A DNA stretch of 64,000 nt from Nocardia aurantiaca. Its GTDB lineage: Bacteria; Actinomycetota; Actinomycetes; Mycobacteriales; Mycobacteriaceae. Positions 17,167 to 26,158 of the stretch are shown here, in pieces (the first letter of the stretch is position 1; each line of letters opens with the position of its first letter). The stretch is taken from positions 186,001 through 250,000 of the forward strand of contig NZ_WMBB01000005.1 in assembly GCF_009708175.1 (NCBI RefSeq), in the 5' to 3' direction. The position numbers and the translations under genes were made by a program. The notes under the pieces are model-generated. The model searched no databases, was not told the DNA's origin, and saw only the letters and a program-made list of their open reading frames with translations.

Positions 17167-17205
17167 ACCGTCCCCCCTGGATGGCCAGGGGGGACGGTCT
17201 TTTTT
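17167..17205 (+). terminator. Strong rho-independent terminator
   Basis: Perfect 12-bp stem: ACCGTCCCCCCT (17167-17178) pairs with AGGGGGGACGGT (17187-17198). The loop is 8 nt, and CTTTTTT follows. It closes the psp-region transcript and is the clearest intrinsic terminator in this part of the window. Confidence 0.92.
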
Positions 17206-17219
17206 CGTATGATCGCCAC

Positions 17220-18164
17220 ATGGCTATCGCTGTCGTTGCCACCGCCTACGGTGGACCGGAAGTCTTGTCGCTCATCGAGGTCGAGGTTCCCGAGCCGGGG
17301 CCGGGTGAGGTCACCATCGCGGTGCGTGCCGCGGGAGTGAATCCCTTCGACTACAAGCTCTATAGCGGCGCGTTCGGGACGGATCCGGGCAAGCTGCCGA
17401 TCCGGCTCGGGTTGGAGGTGGCCGGCGTGGTCACCGCCGTCGGTCCGGACGCGGTGGGTCCGGCCGGGCCGATCTCGGTCGGCGACGAGGTGATCGCGCC
17501 GGTGGTCGGCGGCTACGCGACCGCCGTCACCGCGAACGCCGCCCGCGTCGTGCCCAAGCCCGCCGACGTGGACTGGAAACAGGCGGCCGGTGTGCTCAGC
17601 GTAGGCGCGACCGCCGTGCACATGCTCGCCGCGACCGGCGTCGGCCCGGGCGATACCGTGCTGATCCACGGCGCCGCGGGCAGTGTCGGCGCATTGGCGG
17701 CGCAGTTGGCGGTGGCGCGGGGTGCGCGGGTGATCGGCACGGCCTCGCCGAGCCGCCACGAACGGTTGCGCGCCTACGGCGTCGAGCCTGTCGAGTACGG
17801 CCCCGGGCTGGCCGATCGCGTCAAGGCGTTGGCCCCCAACGGAATCGACGCCGCTCTCGACACGGTCGCCACCGATGAGGCCGTCGATGTCTCCCTCGAA
17901 CTGGTCCCCGACCGGAGCCGGATCGCGACCATCGTCGCATTCGGCCGGGCGGCCGCGGACGGCTTCAAGGCGCTCGGCCAGGCGCCGGGCGCAGATCCGG
18001 GCACCGAGATTCGCGGCAATGCCTGGCGCGAATTGCTGCCGCTCTTGTCGGCGGGCAAGCTCGATCTGGCGATCGCGAAGACGTTCCCCTTGGCCGAGGT
18101 GGCCGCGGCGCACGAGTTCGTGATGGCGGGCCACGCGGGCGGAAAGGTCATCCTGCTGCCCTGA
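17220..18164 (+). CDS. Zinc-free MDR-family NADP-dependent quinone oxidoreductase-like enzyme
   Basis: A 314-residue medium-chain dehydrogenase/reductase. The N-terminal GroES-like domain (VVATAYGGPEVLSLIEVEVP, AAGVNPFDYKLYSG) precedes the nucleotide-binding domain with VLIHGAAGSVGALAAQLA at about residues 140-160. There is no structural-zinc cysteine cluster, so it belongs to the quinone-oxidoreductase (QOR) branch. It reduces quinones or enones with NADPH, but the specific substrate is unknown. ATG 17220 is just after the upstream terminator, so it has its own promoter. Confidence 0.85.
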   Translation: MAIAVVATAYGGPEVLSLIEVEVPEPGPGEVTIAVRAAGVNPFDYKLYSGAFGTDPGKLPIRLGLEVAGVVTAVGPDAVGPAGPISVGDEVIAPVVGGYATAVTANAARVVPKPADVDWKQAAGVLSVGATAVHMLAATGVGPGDTVLIHGAAGSVGALAAQLAVARGARVIGTASPSRHERLRAYGVEPVEYGPGLADRVKALAPNGIDAALDTVATDEAVDVSLELVPDRSRIATIVAFGRAAADGFKALGQAPGADPGTEIRGNAWRELLPLLSAGKLDLAIAKTFPLAEVAAAHEFVMAGHAGGKVILLP

Positions 18165-18212
18165 ACCGGTCCGCATCTATTTGACGAAACGTCCCATATG
18201 AGTGACGCATAC

Positions 18213-18241
18213 GGCATATGTTGTTGCCCACAACATATGCC
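18213..18241. promoter_or_regulatory. Perfect palindrome, probable repressor operator of the sugar ABC operon
   Basis: GGCATATGTTGT (18213-18224) and ACAACATATGCC (18230-18241) are perfect 12-bp inverted arms around a 5-nt spacer. The site is 48 bp before the substrate-binding protein gene, with TTGACG at 18181-18186 as a possible -35 element upstream. It is the strongest operator-like palindrome in the window. Binding by the ROK repressor encoded at the operon end is inferred. Confidence 0.65.
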
Positions 18242-18288
18242 GTGTGCGCGGTCGCAACCCAGTGGCCGCCGCGTGAAAGGTCACCCTG

Positions 18289-19440
18289 ATGAGGACGAAA
18301 AGCGCGCTCCCGCCGAAGAAGTCCGGACGCCGACGGGGTTGCGCCGCCGCGTTGGCCCTGTCCGGCCTGCTCACCCTCACCGCCTGCGGATCCAACTCCA
18401 GCAGCACGACCTCCTCGTCGAACGCGCCCTCCGGCGGCGGTGCCAATGGCACGGTCGGGGTCATCCTCCCCGAGACCGCCACCTCGGCCCGCTGGGAGTC
18501 CTTCGACAAACCGCTGCTCCGGAAAGCCTTGAACGAGGCCGGTTTCGACGCCGACGTGCAGAACGCGCAGGGCGACGTCCAGAAGTTCTCCACCCTCGCC
18601 GACGGCATGATCGCCAAGGGCGTGAAGGTGCTGCTCATCGCCTCGATCAATGGCGAGGTCGGCAGCGCGGTAGCCGCCAAGGCCAAGAAGGCGGGCATCC
18701 CGACCATCGACTACGACCGCCTCAACCTCGGCGGATCCTCCGACTACTACGTGTCTTTCGACAATGTGAAGGTCGGCGAGCTGCAGGGCCAGGGTCTGGC
18801 CAAGGCGCTCGCGGACAAGCCGGGCGCGCAGGTCGTGGAGATCGAGGGCGCCCCGACCGACAACAACGCCACCCTGTTCCATCAGGGCCAGCGGAAAGTC
18901 TTGCAGCCCCTCTATGATTCGGGCGCGCTGAAGCTGGTGCGCAGTCAGGCCATCGACGACTGGAACAACCAGAAGGGTGGCACCACCTTCGAGCAGATCC
19001 TCACCGGCAACAACGGCAAGGTCGACGGCGTGGTCGCGGCCAATGACGGCCTGGCCGGCGCGGTGATCACGGTGTTGAAGAAGAACGGCCTCAACGGCAA
19101 GGTGCCGGTCACCGGTCAGGACGCCACCGTCGACGGGCTCCAGGCCGTCCTGCGCGGGGACCAGTACATGACCGTGTTCAAGCCCATCGAGGACGAGGCC
19201 AGGAACGCCGCCGAACTCGCTGTGGCCCTGGCCAAGGGCGACACGGCCGCCGCGGATGCGCTGGCGCAAGGCGTGAGTCAGGATCCCAAGGGCAAGCGTG
19301 ATGTGAAATCGGTGTTGCTGCAACCGAAGTTGATCACCAAGTCCGAGGTCAAGCAGGTGGTGGACTCGGGCTTCGTGAAGGCCTCCGACGTCTGTTCGGG
19401 CGACGTGAAGTCCGTCTGCGCCGAACTCGGCATCGGCTGA
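18289..19440 (+). CDS. Sugar ABC transporter substrate-binding lipoprotein (xylose/ribose type)
   Basis: A 383-residue periplasmic-binding-protein-like (type 1) lipoprotein. A basic N-terminus and hydrophobic core end at lipobox LTAC with Cys33. A Ser/Thr-rich linker leads to the binding domain (NGTVGVILPETATSARW, GVKVLLIASINGEVGSAVA, VDGVVAANDGLAGAVI, PVTGQDATVDGLQAVLRGDQ), resembling XylF. It delivers a sugar, probably a pentose, to the permease encoded downstream. It is first in the operon behind a palindromic operator. Confidence 0.9.
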   Translation: MRTKSALPPKKSGRRRGCAAALALSGLLTLTACGSNSSSTTSSSNAPSGGGANGTVGVILPETATSARWESFDKPLLRKALNEAGFDADVQNAQGDVQKFSTLADGMIAKGVKVLLIASINGEVGSAVAAKAKKAGIPTIDYDRLNLGGSSDYYVSFDNVKVGELQGQGLAKALADKPGAQVVEIEGAPTDNNATLFHQGQRKVLQPLYDSGALKLVRSQAIDDWNNQKGGTTFEQILTGNNGKVDGVVAANDGLAGAVITVLKKNGLNGKVPVTGQDATVDGLQAVLRGDQYMTVFKPIEDEARNAAELAVALAKGDTAAADALAQGVSQDPKGKRDVKSVLLQPKLITKSEVKQVVDSGFVKASDVCSGDVKSVCAELGIG

Positions 19441-19450
19441 GGATCGAGAC

Positions 19451-20224
19451 ATGAGTGAGCCGCTGCTCCAGATCACCGGCCTGAACAAGAGTTTCGGACC
19501 GGTGCGCGTGCTGTACGACGTGGACCTCACCGTGCCGGCGGGAGAGGTCACCGCGCTCGTCGGAGACAATGGCGCGGGCAAATCCACGCTGGTGAAATGT
19601 GTTGCCGGAATCCACGCCGCCGACTCCGGCGAGGTGCGATTCCGTGGCGAACCCGTGCACCTGCGTGGCGCCAAGGACGCGGCGGCGCTCGGCATCGAGG
19701 TGGTCTACCAGGACCTGGCCCTGGCCGACAACCTCGACATCGTGGCCAATATGTTCCTCGGCCGGGAGCGCGGCAAGCCGTGGCTGCTGGACGAGGCGAG
19801 CATGGAGGAGGCGGCGCGGCGCACCCTGGCCTCGTTGGGGGTGCGCACCGTGAAATCGGTGCGCACCCCGGTCGCAGCTCTCTCCGGCGGGCAACGCCAG
19901 ACCGTGGCGATCGCGAAGGCCGTGCTGTGGAACAGCAATCTGGTATTGCTGGACGAACCCACCGCGGCGCTCGGTGTGGCGCAGACGCGGCAGGTGCTGG
20001 ATCTGGTCCGGCGGCTGGCCGAGCAGGGACTGGGAGTGGTGCTGATCAGCCACAACCTGGCCGACGTGTTCGAGGTCGCCGATCGGATCGCGGTGCTGTA
20101 CCTGGGCCGGATGGCCGCGCAGGTGCGGACCGCGGATGTCACCACCGGCCAGGTGGTGGAGTTGATCACCGCCGGGCGCTCCGGCGATCTTGGCTTGGCG
20201 CGGCCGGAAGCCGCGGTGCTGTGA
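19451..20224 (+). CDS. Sugar ABC transporter ATP-binding protein, single ATPase domain
   Basis: A 257-residue ATPase energising sugar uptake. It has Walker A GDNGAGKST (38-46), Q-loop VYQDLAL, signature LSGGQRQ (144-150), Walker B LVLLDEPTAALG (164-175) and H-loop ISHN. Sugar importers of the XylG/MglA kind commonly have two fused ATPase domains of about 500 aa. This one has a single domain and presumably forms a homodimer, a known variant in actinobacteria. It is 10 bp after the binding protein and 13 bp before the permease. Confidence 0.92.
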   Translation: MSEPLLQITGLNKSFGPVRVLYDVDLTVPAGEVTALVGDNGAGKSTLVKCVAGIHAADSGEVRFRGEPVHLRGAKDAAALGIEVVYQDLALADNLDIVANMFLGRERGKPWLLDEASMEEAARRTLASLGVRTVKSVRTPVAALSGGQRQTVAIAKAVLWNSNLVLLDEPTAALGVAQTRQVLDLVRRLAEQGLGVVLISHNLADVFEVADRIAVLYLGRMAAQVRTADVTTGQVVELITAGRSGDLGLARPEAAVL

Positions 20225-20237
20225 GGAAACCACTGCC

Positions 20238-21662
20238 ATGACCAATGTTTCGGAATCGGCGGCCGAACCGGGCACCGCCATCACCGACTTCGGCATCGAC
20301 ACCACCACACTGTCGACCCGAGATGCCCTGCGCGACTACGCGTCCCGGCTGCGTGGCGGCGATATCGGGTCACTGCCCGCGATCCTCGGCCTGATCGCGC
20401 TGGTGGTGCTGTTCTCGTTGATGTCGAATGTGTTCTTCTCGCTCAACAACATCGCGAACCTGCTGGCACAGGGGGCAGGGCAGACCATCATCGCCATCGG
20501 GATCGTGTTCGTGCTGCTGATCGGGGAGATCGATCTGTCGGCGGGCACCGCGTCCGGCGTGGCGGGGGCGGTGCTGGCCATGCACTACGTGGACAACGGA
20601 AACCTGTTGAACGGCATGGGTTCCACGGTGTTCTACATCTTCAACGCCATGCTGGTGCTGGCCGCGATCCTGGCGGGGCTGCTGCGGATCTGGCCGGGCG
20701 TGGCATTCTCGGTGCTGGGGATAGTGCTGACAGTCATCGGATTCCAGGCGAATCCGTGGATCGAGATGCTGCTCGCGGTGTGCGTGGGCGCGGCCATCGG
20801 CTGCATCACCGGGTTTCTGATCGCCAAGATCGGGATGCCGTCGTTCGTGGTGACGCTGGCGTTGTTCCTCGCGTGGCAGGGTGTGATTCTGCAGCTCATC
20901 GGTGAGGGCGGGGTCCTCGGGATCAGTTCCTCGCACGTGCTCAACGAGGTGGCGAACGGGAACCTGTCCACGGCGGGGAGCTGGGTGCTGTGCGCGGTGG
21001 CGGCCGGTGGGTACACGGCGGTCACGCTGGGCGGGCATCTGCGACGCAGGCGTCGCGGGCTGGTCACCGCGCCGACGCCGCTGGTGGTCGCGAAAGTGGT
21101 GGCGCTCGGCGGGTTCGCGGTCGCGGTGACGGCGCTGCTCACCGCGAATCGTTCGCCGAGCAAGCTGATCGTGATTTCCGGTGTGCCGTATGTGGTTCCG
21201 ATCGTGCTGGTGCTGCTGGTCGCGGGAACCTATGTGCTGACTCGCACGACCTACGGCCGTCACATCTACGCCATCGGCGGCAATATGGAGGCGGCGCGGC
21301 GCGCGGGTATCGACGTGACCCAGCTGCGGGCAAGCGTTTTCGTGATCTGCTCGGCGTGTGCGGCGGTCGGGGCCATCGTCTACTCCTCGAAGGTCGGCTC
21401 GGTCGACCCGCAGGCAGGCGGGCTCAATACCCTGCTGTTCGCGGTCGGCGCGGCCGTGATCGGCGGCACCTCGCTGTTCGGCGGCCGGGGTCGGGTGGCG
21501 GACGCGGTGATCGGTGGTGCGGTGCTGGCCGTCGTGTCCAATGGCCTGGGCCTGCTGCGGCAGCCCGCGGCGGTGGTGTCCATCGTGACCGGGCTGGTGC
21601 TGCTGCTCGCCGCGACCGTCGACGCGCTCTCGAGACGCCGCGTGGCGATTGCGGGTCATTGA
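20238..21662 (+). CDS. Sugar ABC transporter permease (XylH/RbsC family)
   Basis: A 474-residue multi-spanning permease of the BPD_transp_2 family. It contains GQTIIAIGIVFVLLIGEIDL, GCITGFLIAKIGMPSFVVTL and, near the C-terminus, YAIGGNMEAARRAGIDV, which is typical of sugar permeases, followed by GTSLFGGRGRVADAVIGGAV. It forms the membrane channel with the preceding ATPase. ATG 20238 is preferred to the upstream open frame because of GAGGAAAC upstream. Confidence 0.92.
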   Translation: MTNVSESAAEPGTAITDFGIDTTTLSTRDALRDYASRLRGGDIGSLPAILGLIALVVLFSLMSNVFFSLNNIANLLAQGAGQTIIAIGIVFVLLIGEIDLSAGTASGVAGAVLAMHYVDNGNLLNGMGSTVFYIFNAMLVLAAILAGLLRIWPGVAFSVLGIVLTVIGFQANPWIEMLLAVCVGAAIGCITGFLIAKIGMPSFVVTLALFLAWQGVILQLIGEGGVLGISSSHVLNEVANGNLSTAGSWVLCAVAAGGYTAVTLGGHLRRRRRGLVTAPTPLVVAKVVALGGFAVAVTALLTANRSPSKLIVISGVPYVVPIVLVLLVAGTYVLTRTTYGRHIYAIGGNMEAARRAGIDVTQLRASVFVICSACAAVGAIVYSSKVGSVDPQAGGLNTLLFAVGAAVIGGTSLFGGRGRVADAVIGGAVLAVVSNGLGLLRQPAAVVSIVTGLVLLLAATVDALSRRRVAIAGH

Positions 21663-21687
21663 GCCGCGCGATGGTATTACCGAATCC

Positions 21688-22839
21688 ATGACCGTCGCCC
21701 GACCGGACGAGGTGCGCCGGTTCAACCGGTCGAGCCTCCTGCGGCTGCTACACATCCGAGGCCCCGCCACCCGGGCGGCGCTGGCGGCCGAGCTCGGGCT
21801 CAATCGGTCCACCATCAAGATGCTCGTCGACGGGCTCGCCGAGGACGGCGTGGTGGAGGAGAAGGTGCCGCGGATGGCGCGCGGGGCCGGGCGGCCGTCG
21901 CTGCTGGTGCTGCCGCAACCGCAGGCGGCGGTGGTGCTGGCGGTGGACGTGCAGGTCGAGCACGTGGGGATCGCGCTGGTCGGTTTCGGTGGGCAGATCA
22001 TGGGACGCAACAGTTGGAATCTGCGTGGGCGGCAACGGGAACCGGACGAGCTGATCACGCACGTCGCGGAATCCTCGGCCATGCTCGCCGAGGATCTCGG
22101 GTTGCGGCCGGTGGCGGCAGGGGTGTGCGTGCCCGGCGTGGTGCGGCGCGCGGATGGGCTGGTGCACAATGCCGCCAACCTGCGCTGGGGTGAGGTGGCG
22201 CTCGGGCAGCGGTTGCGCACGGTGTTGGACCTGCCCGTCACTGTCGGCAACGATGCCGAATTCGGTGCGCTCGCAGAGCATGCCAGGGGTGTCGGGCGCG
22301 CGGCCGCCGACGCGGTCTTCGTCTCCGCCGATGTCGGCGTCGGGGGCGGTCTCATCGCCCAGCGCGCGCTGCTGCGCGGGTCCGCCGGCTACCTCGGTGA
22401 GATCGGCCATATGACCGTGCGACCCGGCGGTCGAAAGTGCTACTGCGGCAACGAGGGCTGCTGGGAAACCGAGGTGGGCGAGGCCGCCCTGTGCCGCGCC
22501 CTGGGCATGCCCGAGCACGGCCCCCGCGGCGCCATCGTGGCCGAACTGCGTGAACTGCACGGCGATTGGGAAACCCGCCTCGCCGACTATCTCGGCTGGA
22601 TGACCCTCGGCCTGGTGAACGTCGTCAACATCCTCGGCCCCGAACTGGTGGTGCTCGGCGATCTCTTCGCCGCCCTCCCCGAACCGGCCATCGCCCGAGT
22701 CCGCGACCAGGTCCACCGCCGTAGCATGGTCAGCCGCGCCTTCGGTGGGGTACGCATCGAAAAGTCCGGTCTGGGGCCCGATCTGAAACTGCTCGGTGCC
22801 GCCGAGGCCGCCTTCGAAGGCGTCCTCACCATGCTCTGA
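21688..22839 (+). CDS. ROK-family transcriptional repressor
   Basis: A 383-residue regulator. An N-terminal winged helix (SLLRLLHIRGPATRAALAAE, NRSTIKMLVDGLAEDG) is fused to a ROK sugar-kinase-like domain with VGNDAEFGALAEH, SADVGVGGGLI and the zinc-binding pattern CYCGNEGCWE. It overlaps the permease end region if TTG 21649 is used; ATG 21688 is preferred. As the last gene of the sugar-transport operon it most likely represses the operon and is released by the imported sugar. The palindrome at 18213-18241 is a plausible target. Confidence 0.88.
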   Translation: MTVARPDEVRRFNRSSLLRLLHIRGPATRAALAAELGLNRSTIKMLVDGLAEDGVVEEKVPRMARGAGRPSLLVLPQPQAAVVLAVDVQVEHVGIALVGFGGQIMGRNSWNLRGRQREPDELITHVAESSAMLAEDLGLRPVAAGVCVPGVVRRADGLVHNAANLRWGEVALGQRLRTVLDLPVTVGNDAEFGALAEHARGVGRAAADAVFVSADVGVGGGLIAQRALLRGSAGYLGEIGHMTVRPGGRKCYCGNEGCWETEVGEAALCRALGMPEHGPRGAIVAELRELHGDWETRLADYLGWMTLGLVNVVNILGPELVVLGDLFAALPEPAIARVRDQVHRRSMVSRAFGGVRIEKSGLGPDLKLLGAAEAAFEGVLTML

Positions 22840-22906
22840 CGGGGCGCAAGGGTGCGGAGTTCGCGGCTCCCCTCCAGGGCGACCGCGGCTCGTGTTCAAT
22901 CGAGAT

Positions 22907-23620
22907 ATGGAGCAGCTTCCCGAGGACTGGCAGCGCGGGATCGTCATCGCCGCGCATCCCGACGACATCGAATACGGGGCGGCCGCGGCGGTCGCGCGGT
23001 GGACCGGACAGGGCAAGGACATTCGCTATGTACTGGTCAGCAGTGGTGAGGCCGGGATCGCCGGGCTACCACCCGCGGAGTGCGGGCCATTGCGGGAGGA
23101 CGAGGAGCGGGCCTCCGCCAAGATCGTCGGCGTCAGCGAGGTGGAGTTCCTCGGGCATCCGGACGGCCGGATCGAGGAATCCCTGGCCCTGCGCCGGGAT
23201 CTGGCCGCCGCCATCCGCCGCCACCGCCCGGAGATGGTGGTGCTGTTCAACTTCAGCGGCACCTGGGCCCGCGGCTACGCCAACTCCGCCGACCACCGTG
23301 CCGTCGGCCGCGCAGCCCTCGACGCGGTGTCCGACGCCGGCAACGAATGGATCCACCCTGACCTCACGGATCTCCCCATCTGGTCGCCTCGCTGGGCGGC
23401 CGTCTACGGCGTCGCCGACGGCAGCCACGGCCTGGACGTCACCGACACCTTCGAGACCGCCGTCGCATCCCTCACCGCCCACCACCGGTACCTCGAGGCC
23501 CTGAGTCCCGAACCCGTCGCAGCGCAGGCCCGCGCCGTCCTCGAGATGACAGCCGGTCCGAAGGAAGGGATACCCGCCGCCCACGCTCTCACCTTCGAGC
23601 TCTACTACTTCGCCGGCTGA
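22907..23620 (+). CDS. PIG-L family deacetylase
   Basis: A 237-residue zinc-dependent N-acetylglucosaminyl-type deacetylase. The metal motif AHPDD lies at residues 16-20, and the second region NSADHRAVGRAAL supplies further histidine. Members deacetylate GlcNAc conjugates such as mycothiol precursors and mycothiol S-conjugates. This gene is not adjacent to mycothiol genes, so its specific substrate is open. ATG 22907 is 67 bp after the ROK gene. Confidence 0.87.
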   Translation: MEQLPEDWQRGIVIAAHPDDIEYGAAAAVARWTGQGKDIRYVLVSSGEAGIAGLPPAECGPLREDEERASAKIVGVSEVEFLGHPDGRIEESLALRRDLAAAIRRHRPEMVVLFNFSGTWARGYANSADHRAVGRAALDAVSDAGNEWIHPDLTDLPIWSPRWAAVYGVADGSHGLDVTDTFETAVASLTAHHRYLEALSPEPVAAQARAVLEMTAGPKEGIPAAHALTFELYYFAG

Positions 23621-23744
23621 ACTCGACGTCCTGGCGGGTCTGTAGGGGGCCGGTCTCCTCACCGCCGCCGCGTACGCGAGTGACGCGGGTCGCCGAATCG
23701 GGTGATGTGCCGGTGGCGTCGGTGGGGTGTGGCACCCTGGGGCC

Positions 23745-24908
23745 GTGCGAGTAGCGGTGGTGGCCGGGCCTGATCCCGGGCATGCGTTCCCAGCGATTGC
23801 GTTGTGCGTGCGATTGCTGGCGGCGGGCGATGAGCCGGTGTTGTTCACCAGCCCGCGCTGGTTCGACGCGGCGCGGGAGATCGGGATCGGGGTGCGGCGG
23901 CTCAAGGGGCTCGCGCCCCGGGCCGAGGATGACGACAATGACGCTGGCTCGAAGATTCATCAACGCGCCGCGCATATTTCGACCGAGATCCTGCCCGACC
24001 TGAGCGCCATGCTGCCGGAACTGGTGGTGTCGGACGTGCTCACCGCCGGGGGCGGCATGGCCGCGGAGCGGCTCAAGCTGCCCTGGGTCGAGCTGTCGCC
24101 GCATCCGCTGTACCTGCCGTCGAAGGGATTGCCGCCCATCGGGAGTGGGCTCGCCGCGGGGGAGGGCATGCGCGGACGCGCTCGCGATTCGGTGCTGCGC
24201 GGGCTGAGTTCGCGGTCCATCCGGCGTGGAGAACTGCAACGCGAGCAGGCGCGAGCGAGCATCGGCCTGCCACCGCAGGATCCGGGGCCCACCGCCCGCC
24301 TCGTCGCCACCCTGCCCGCCCTCGAGGTGCCGCGCCCCGACTGGCCGGACAACGCGCACCTGGTCGGCCCCCTGCTGTGGGAGCCCACCGACCACATTCT
24401 CGAGCTGCCGCCCGGCGACGAACCGCTGGTCATGGTCGCCCCCTCCACCGCCCAGACCGGCACCGCGGGCCTGGCCGACCTCGCCCTCGAGGCCCTCGAA
24501 GGCGCGGGCGTCCGTGTCGCCATTTCCATGCTCGACACCCCGCCCGCCGACCTTCCGCCCTGGGCCACAGCCGGTTTGGGCCGCCAGGACGAACTCCTCC
24601 GCCACGCCTCGGTTGTCATCGGCGGCGGCGGCCACGGCCTGCTCGCCAAAACCCTGCTCGCCGGCGTCCCCATCGTCACCGTTCCCGGCGGCGGCGATCA
24701 GTGGGAACTCGCCAATCGTGCCGCTCGCCAAGGCAGTTCGATCCTGGTCCGCCCCGTCACCTCCGAATCCCTTCGAGACGCCGTCGAACGCGTCCTCGAC
24801 GATCCCTCCTACACCGCCGCCGCCCGCTCCGCCGCCACCGGTATAGCGGTCGTCTCGGACCCGGTCGAGGTTTGCCACGCCGTCGTCGAATCCCCCCACA
24901 CCAGCTGA
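23745..24908 (+). CDS. UGT/GT1-like glycosyltransferase (Rv2739c type)
   Basis: A 387-residue GT-B glycosyltransferase. The N-terminus VRVAVVAGPDPGHAFPAIAL is the acceptor domain start. The C-terminal donor-binding region contains QDELLRHASVVIGGGGHGLL, TLLAGVPIVTVPGGGDQWEL and ANRAARQG, typical of UDP-glycosyl/macrolide glycosyltransferases. It corresponds by position to M. tuberculosis Rv2739c upstream of DUF3046 and recA. GTG 23745 is the likely start. The acceptor is unknown. Confidence 0.85.
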   Translation: MRVAVVAGPDPGHAFPAIALCVRLLAAGDEPVLFTSPRWFDAAREIGIGVRRLKGLAPRAEDDDNDAGSKIHQRAAHISTEILPDLSAMLPELVVSDVLTAGGGMAAERLKLPWVELSPHPLYLPSKGLPPIGSGLAAGEGMRGRARDSVLRGLSSRSIRRGELQREQARASIGLPPQDPGPTARLVATLPALEVPRPDWPDNAHLVGPLLWEPTDHILELPPGDEPLVMVAPSTAQTGTAGLADLALEALEGAGVRVAISMLDTPPADLPPWATAGLGRQDELLRHASVVIGGGGHGLLAKTLLAGVPIVTVPGGGDQWELANRAARQGSSILVRPVTSESLRDAVERVLDDPSYTAAARSAATGIAVVSDPVEVCHAVVESPHTS

Positions 24909-25179
24909 CTTCCGGTCATGCGCGCGACGGTCGTCTCAGGTCCGTCGTGCCCCGCTCCCTCGCGCCCCGGCATCACGGCGGTCTGCGATCCGGTCGAGAT
25001 CTGGGCGCGTGCGCGTCATCGGATCGTGCGGGCCTGAGGTCGAGAGCGGGACGGTGGTCGGATCCGGGCCGGCGCGTGGGTTCTCGCGGACTGCGTGCGT
25101 GGTGCGCCCGCAACTGACCGCCGGGCTGGGCGTGGTCGGGCGTGGGGTGGTTGTGGGACCGTGGCGTAGGCTCGCGGCC

Positions 25180-25371
25180 GTGCGGTTGACGGAGTTCCAG
25201 GAGCTGTTGCATACCGAGTTCGGAACGGCGCGGGGAGATGCGCTGCTGACCGATCACGTGTTGCCGTCCATGGGGCGGACGGGGGCGCAGGCCATTGAGG
25301 CCGGGGTGGATCCGCGCGATGTGTGGCGGGCGCTGTGCGCGGAATTCGACGTGCCGAAGTCGCGATGGTGA
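25180..25371 (+). CDS. DUF3046 family small protein
   Basis: A 63-residue protein starting at GTG 25180 (RLTEFQELLHTEFGTARGDA) and ending DPRDVWRALCAEFDVPKSRW, matching DUF3046 (Rv2738c). This tiny family is almost always found just upstream of recA in mycolate-producing actinobacteria. Here it is separated from recA by about 3.4 kb of inserted genes. Function is unknown. Confidence 0.88.
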   Translation: MRLTEFQELLHTEFGTARGDALLTDHVLPSMGRTGAQAIEAGVDPRDVWRALCAEFDVPKSRW

Positions 25372-25590
25372 CGGTGGAGTGATCGCCGCCGCGGGTGAGC
25401 GCGCTGCTCGGCACCGATCCCGTGCGGTCGGGTGATCGCGAGGGGCTCACGGGCGGGGTTGTCCAGGTCAACGGCACCCATGGGTCCGTAGGCCGTGGCG
25501 GAGTTCGAGCGGTACTGCCGAGCGGGCGATCTCCGCGACTGGCCCACTACCGCCCGCTCGGCGAATCGTTCTGAGCCTCAGCGGATTCGC

Positions 25591-26142
25591 CTACTCCGAG
25601 TGCCTCTTCTTGGCGTAATGCCGCGTGGCCTTGGCGCGGTTGCCGCAGGAGGCCATGGAATGCCAGCGTCGGGCGCCGTTCTTCGACGTGTCCAGGAAGA
25701 ACAGGACGCACTGCGGGTGAGCGCACTGCTTGATGCGATCCGGGGTGCTCGCCAGCAGATGCAGCAGATTGTCGGCGGCGAGCCAGCCGGGTAGCCAGGC
25801 CGGATCGCCGACTTCCGGGAGCGAGGCCGGGCCGTTCGGGGTGAGGCTGCGGCGGATGCGGCCGTGTGCGAGGACGGCGTTGAGATCCTCGGCGGTCTCA
25901 CCCTTGACCGCGCGCAGGATCGCCTCGCGCGTCCGCACCAGCGCGTGCAGCGTCGCCTCGTCGGCGGGCAGGTCGAGGCCGTTGTCGGCCAGCCACTCCC
26001 GCAGCCCGGTCAGATCAGTGAGCAGGTCCTGTGGGCCCGTCGCCGCGATCCAGCGGGTATTGAGCAGATCCAGGGCGAGCGGTTCACCCAGGTGGGGGCG
26101 TGGTTCTGGCACGCCTGAGGGTAACCGCCGCATTGCGCTCAT
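25591..26142 (-). CDS. ABATE/CGNR zinc-finger domain regulator
   Basis: A 183-residue protein with an N-terminal ABATE-like helical domain (GEPLALDLLNTRWIAATGPQ) and a C-terminal CGNR zinc finger (CAHPQC, then WHSMASCGNRAKATRHYAKK). CGNR proteins are proposed stress-related transcriptional regulators. It is divergent from a VOC gene across a spacer carrying repeated TTCTAAC motifs, so it may control that gene. The start is at 26142 or ATG 26133. Confidence 0.88.
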   Translation of the reverse strand: MSAMRRLPSGVPEPRPHLGEPLALDLLNTRWIAATGPQDLLTDLTGLREWLADNGLDLPADEATLHALVRTREAILRAVKGETAEDLNAVLAHGRIRRSLTPNGPASLPEVGDPAWLPGWLAADNLLHLLASTPDRIKQCAHPQCVLFFLDTSKNGARRWHSMASCGNRAKATRHYAKKRHSE

Positions 26143-26158
26143 CGGATCCGCTACTCCC

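Noticed and set aside
20370..22355. Leftward 661-codon frame opposite the sugar permease and ROK gene
   Set aside because: Arg/Pro/His/Thr-rich translation; the rightward genes carry all family motifs.
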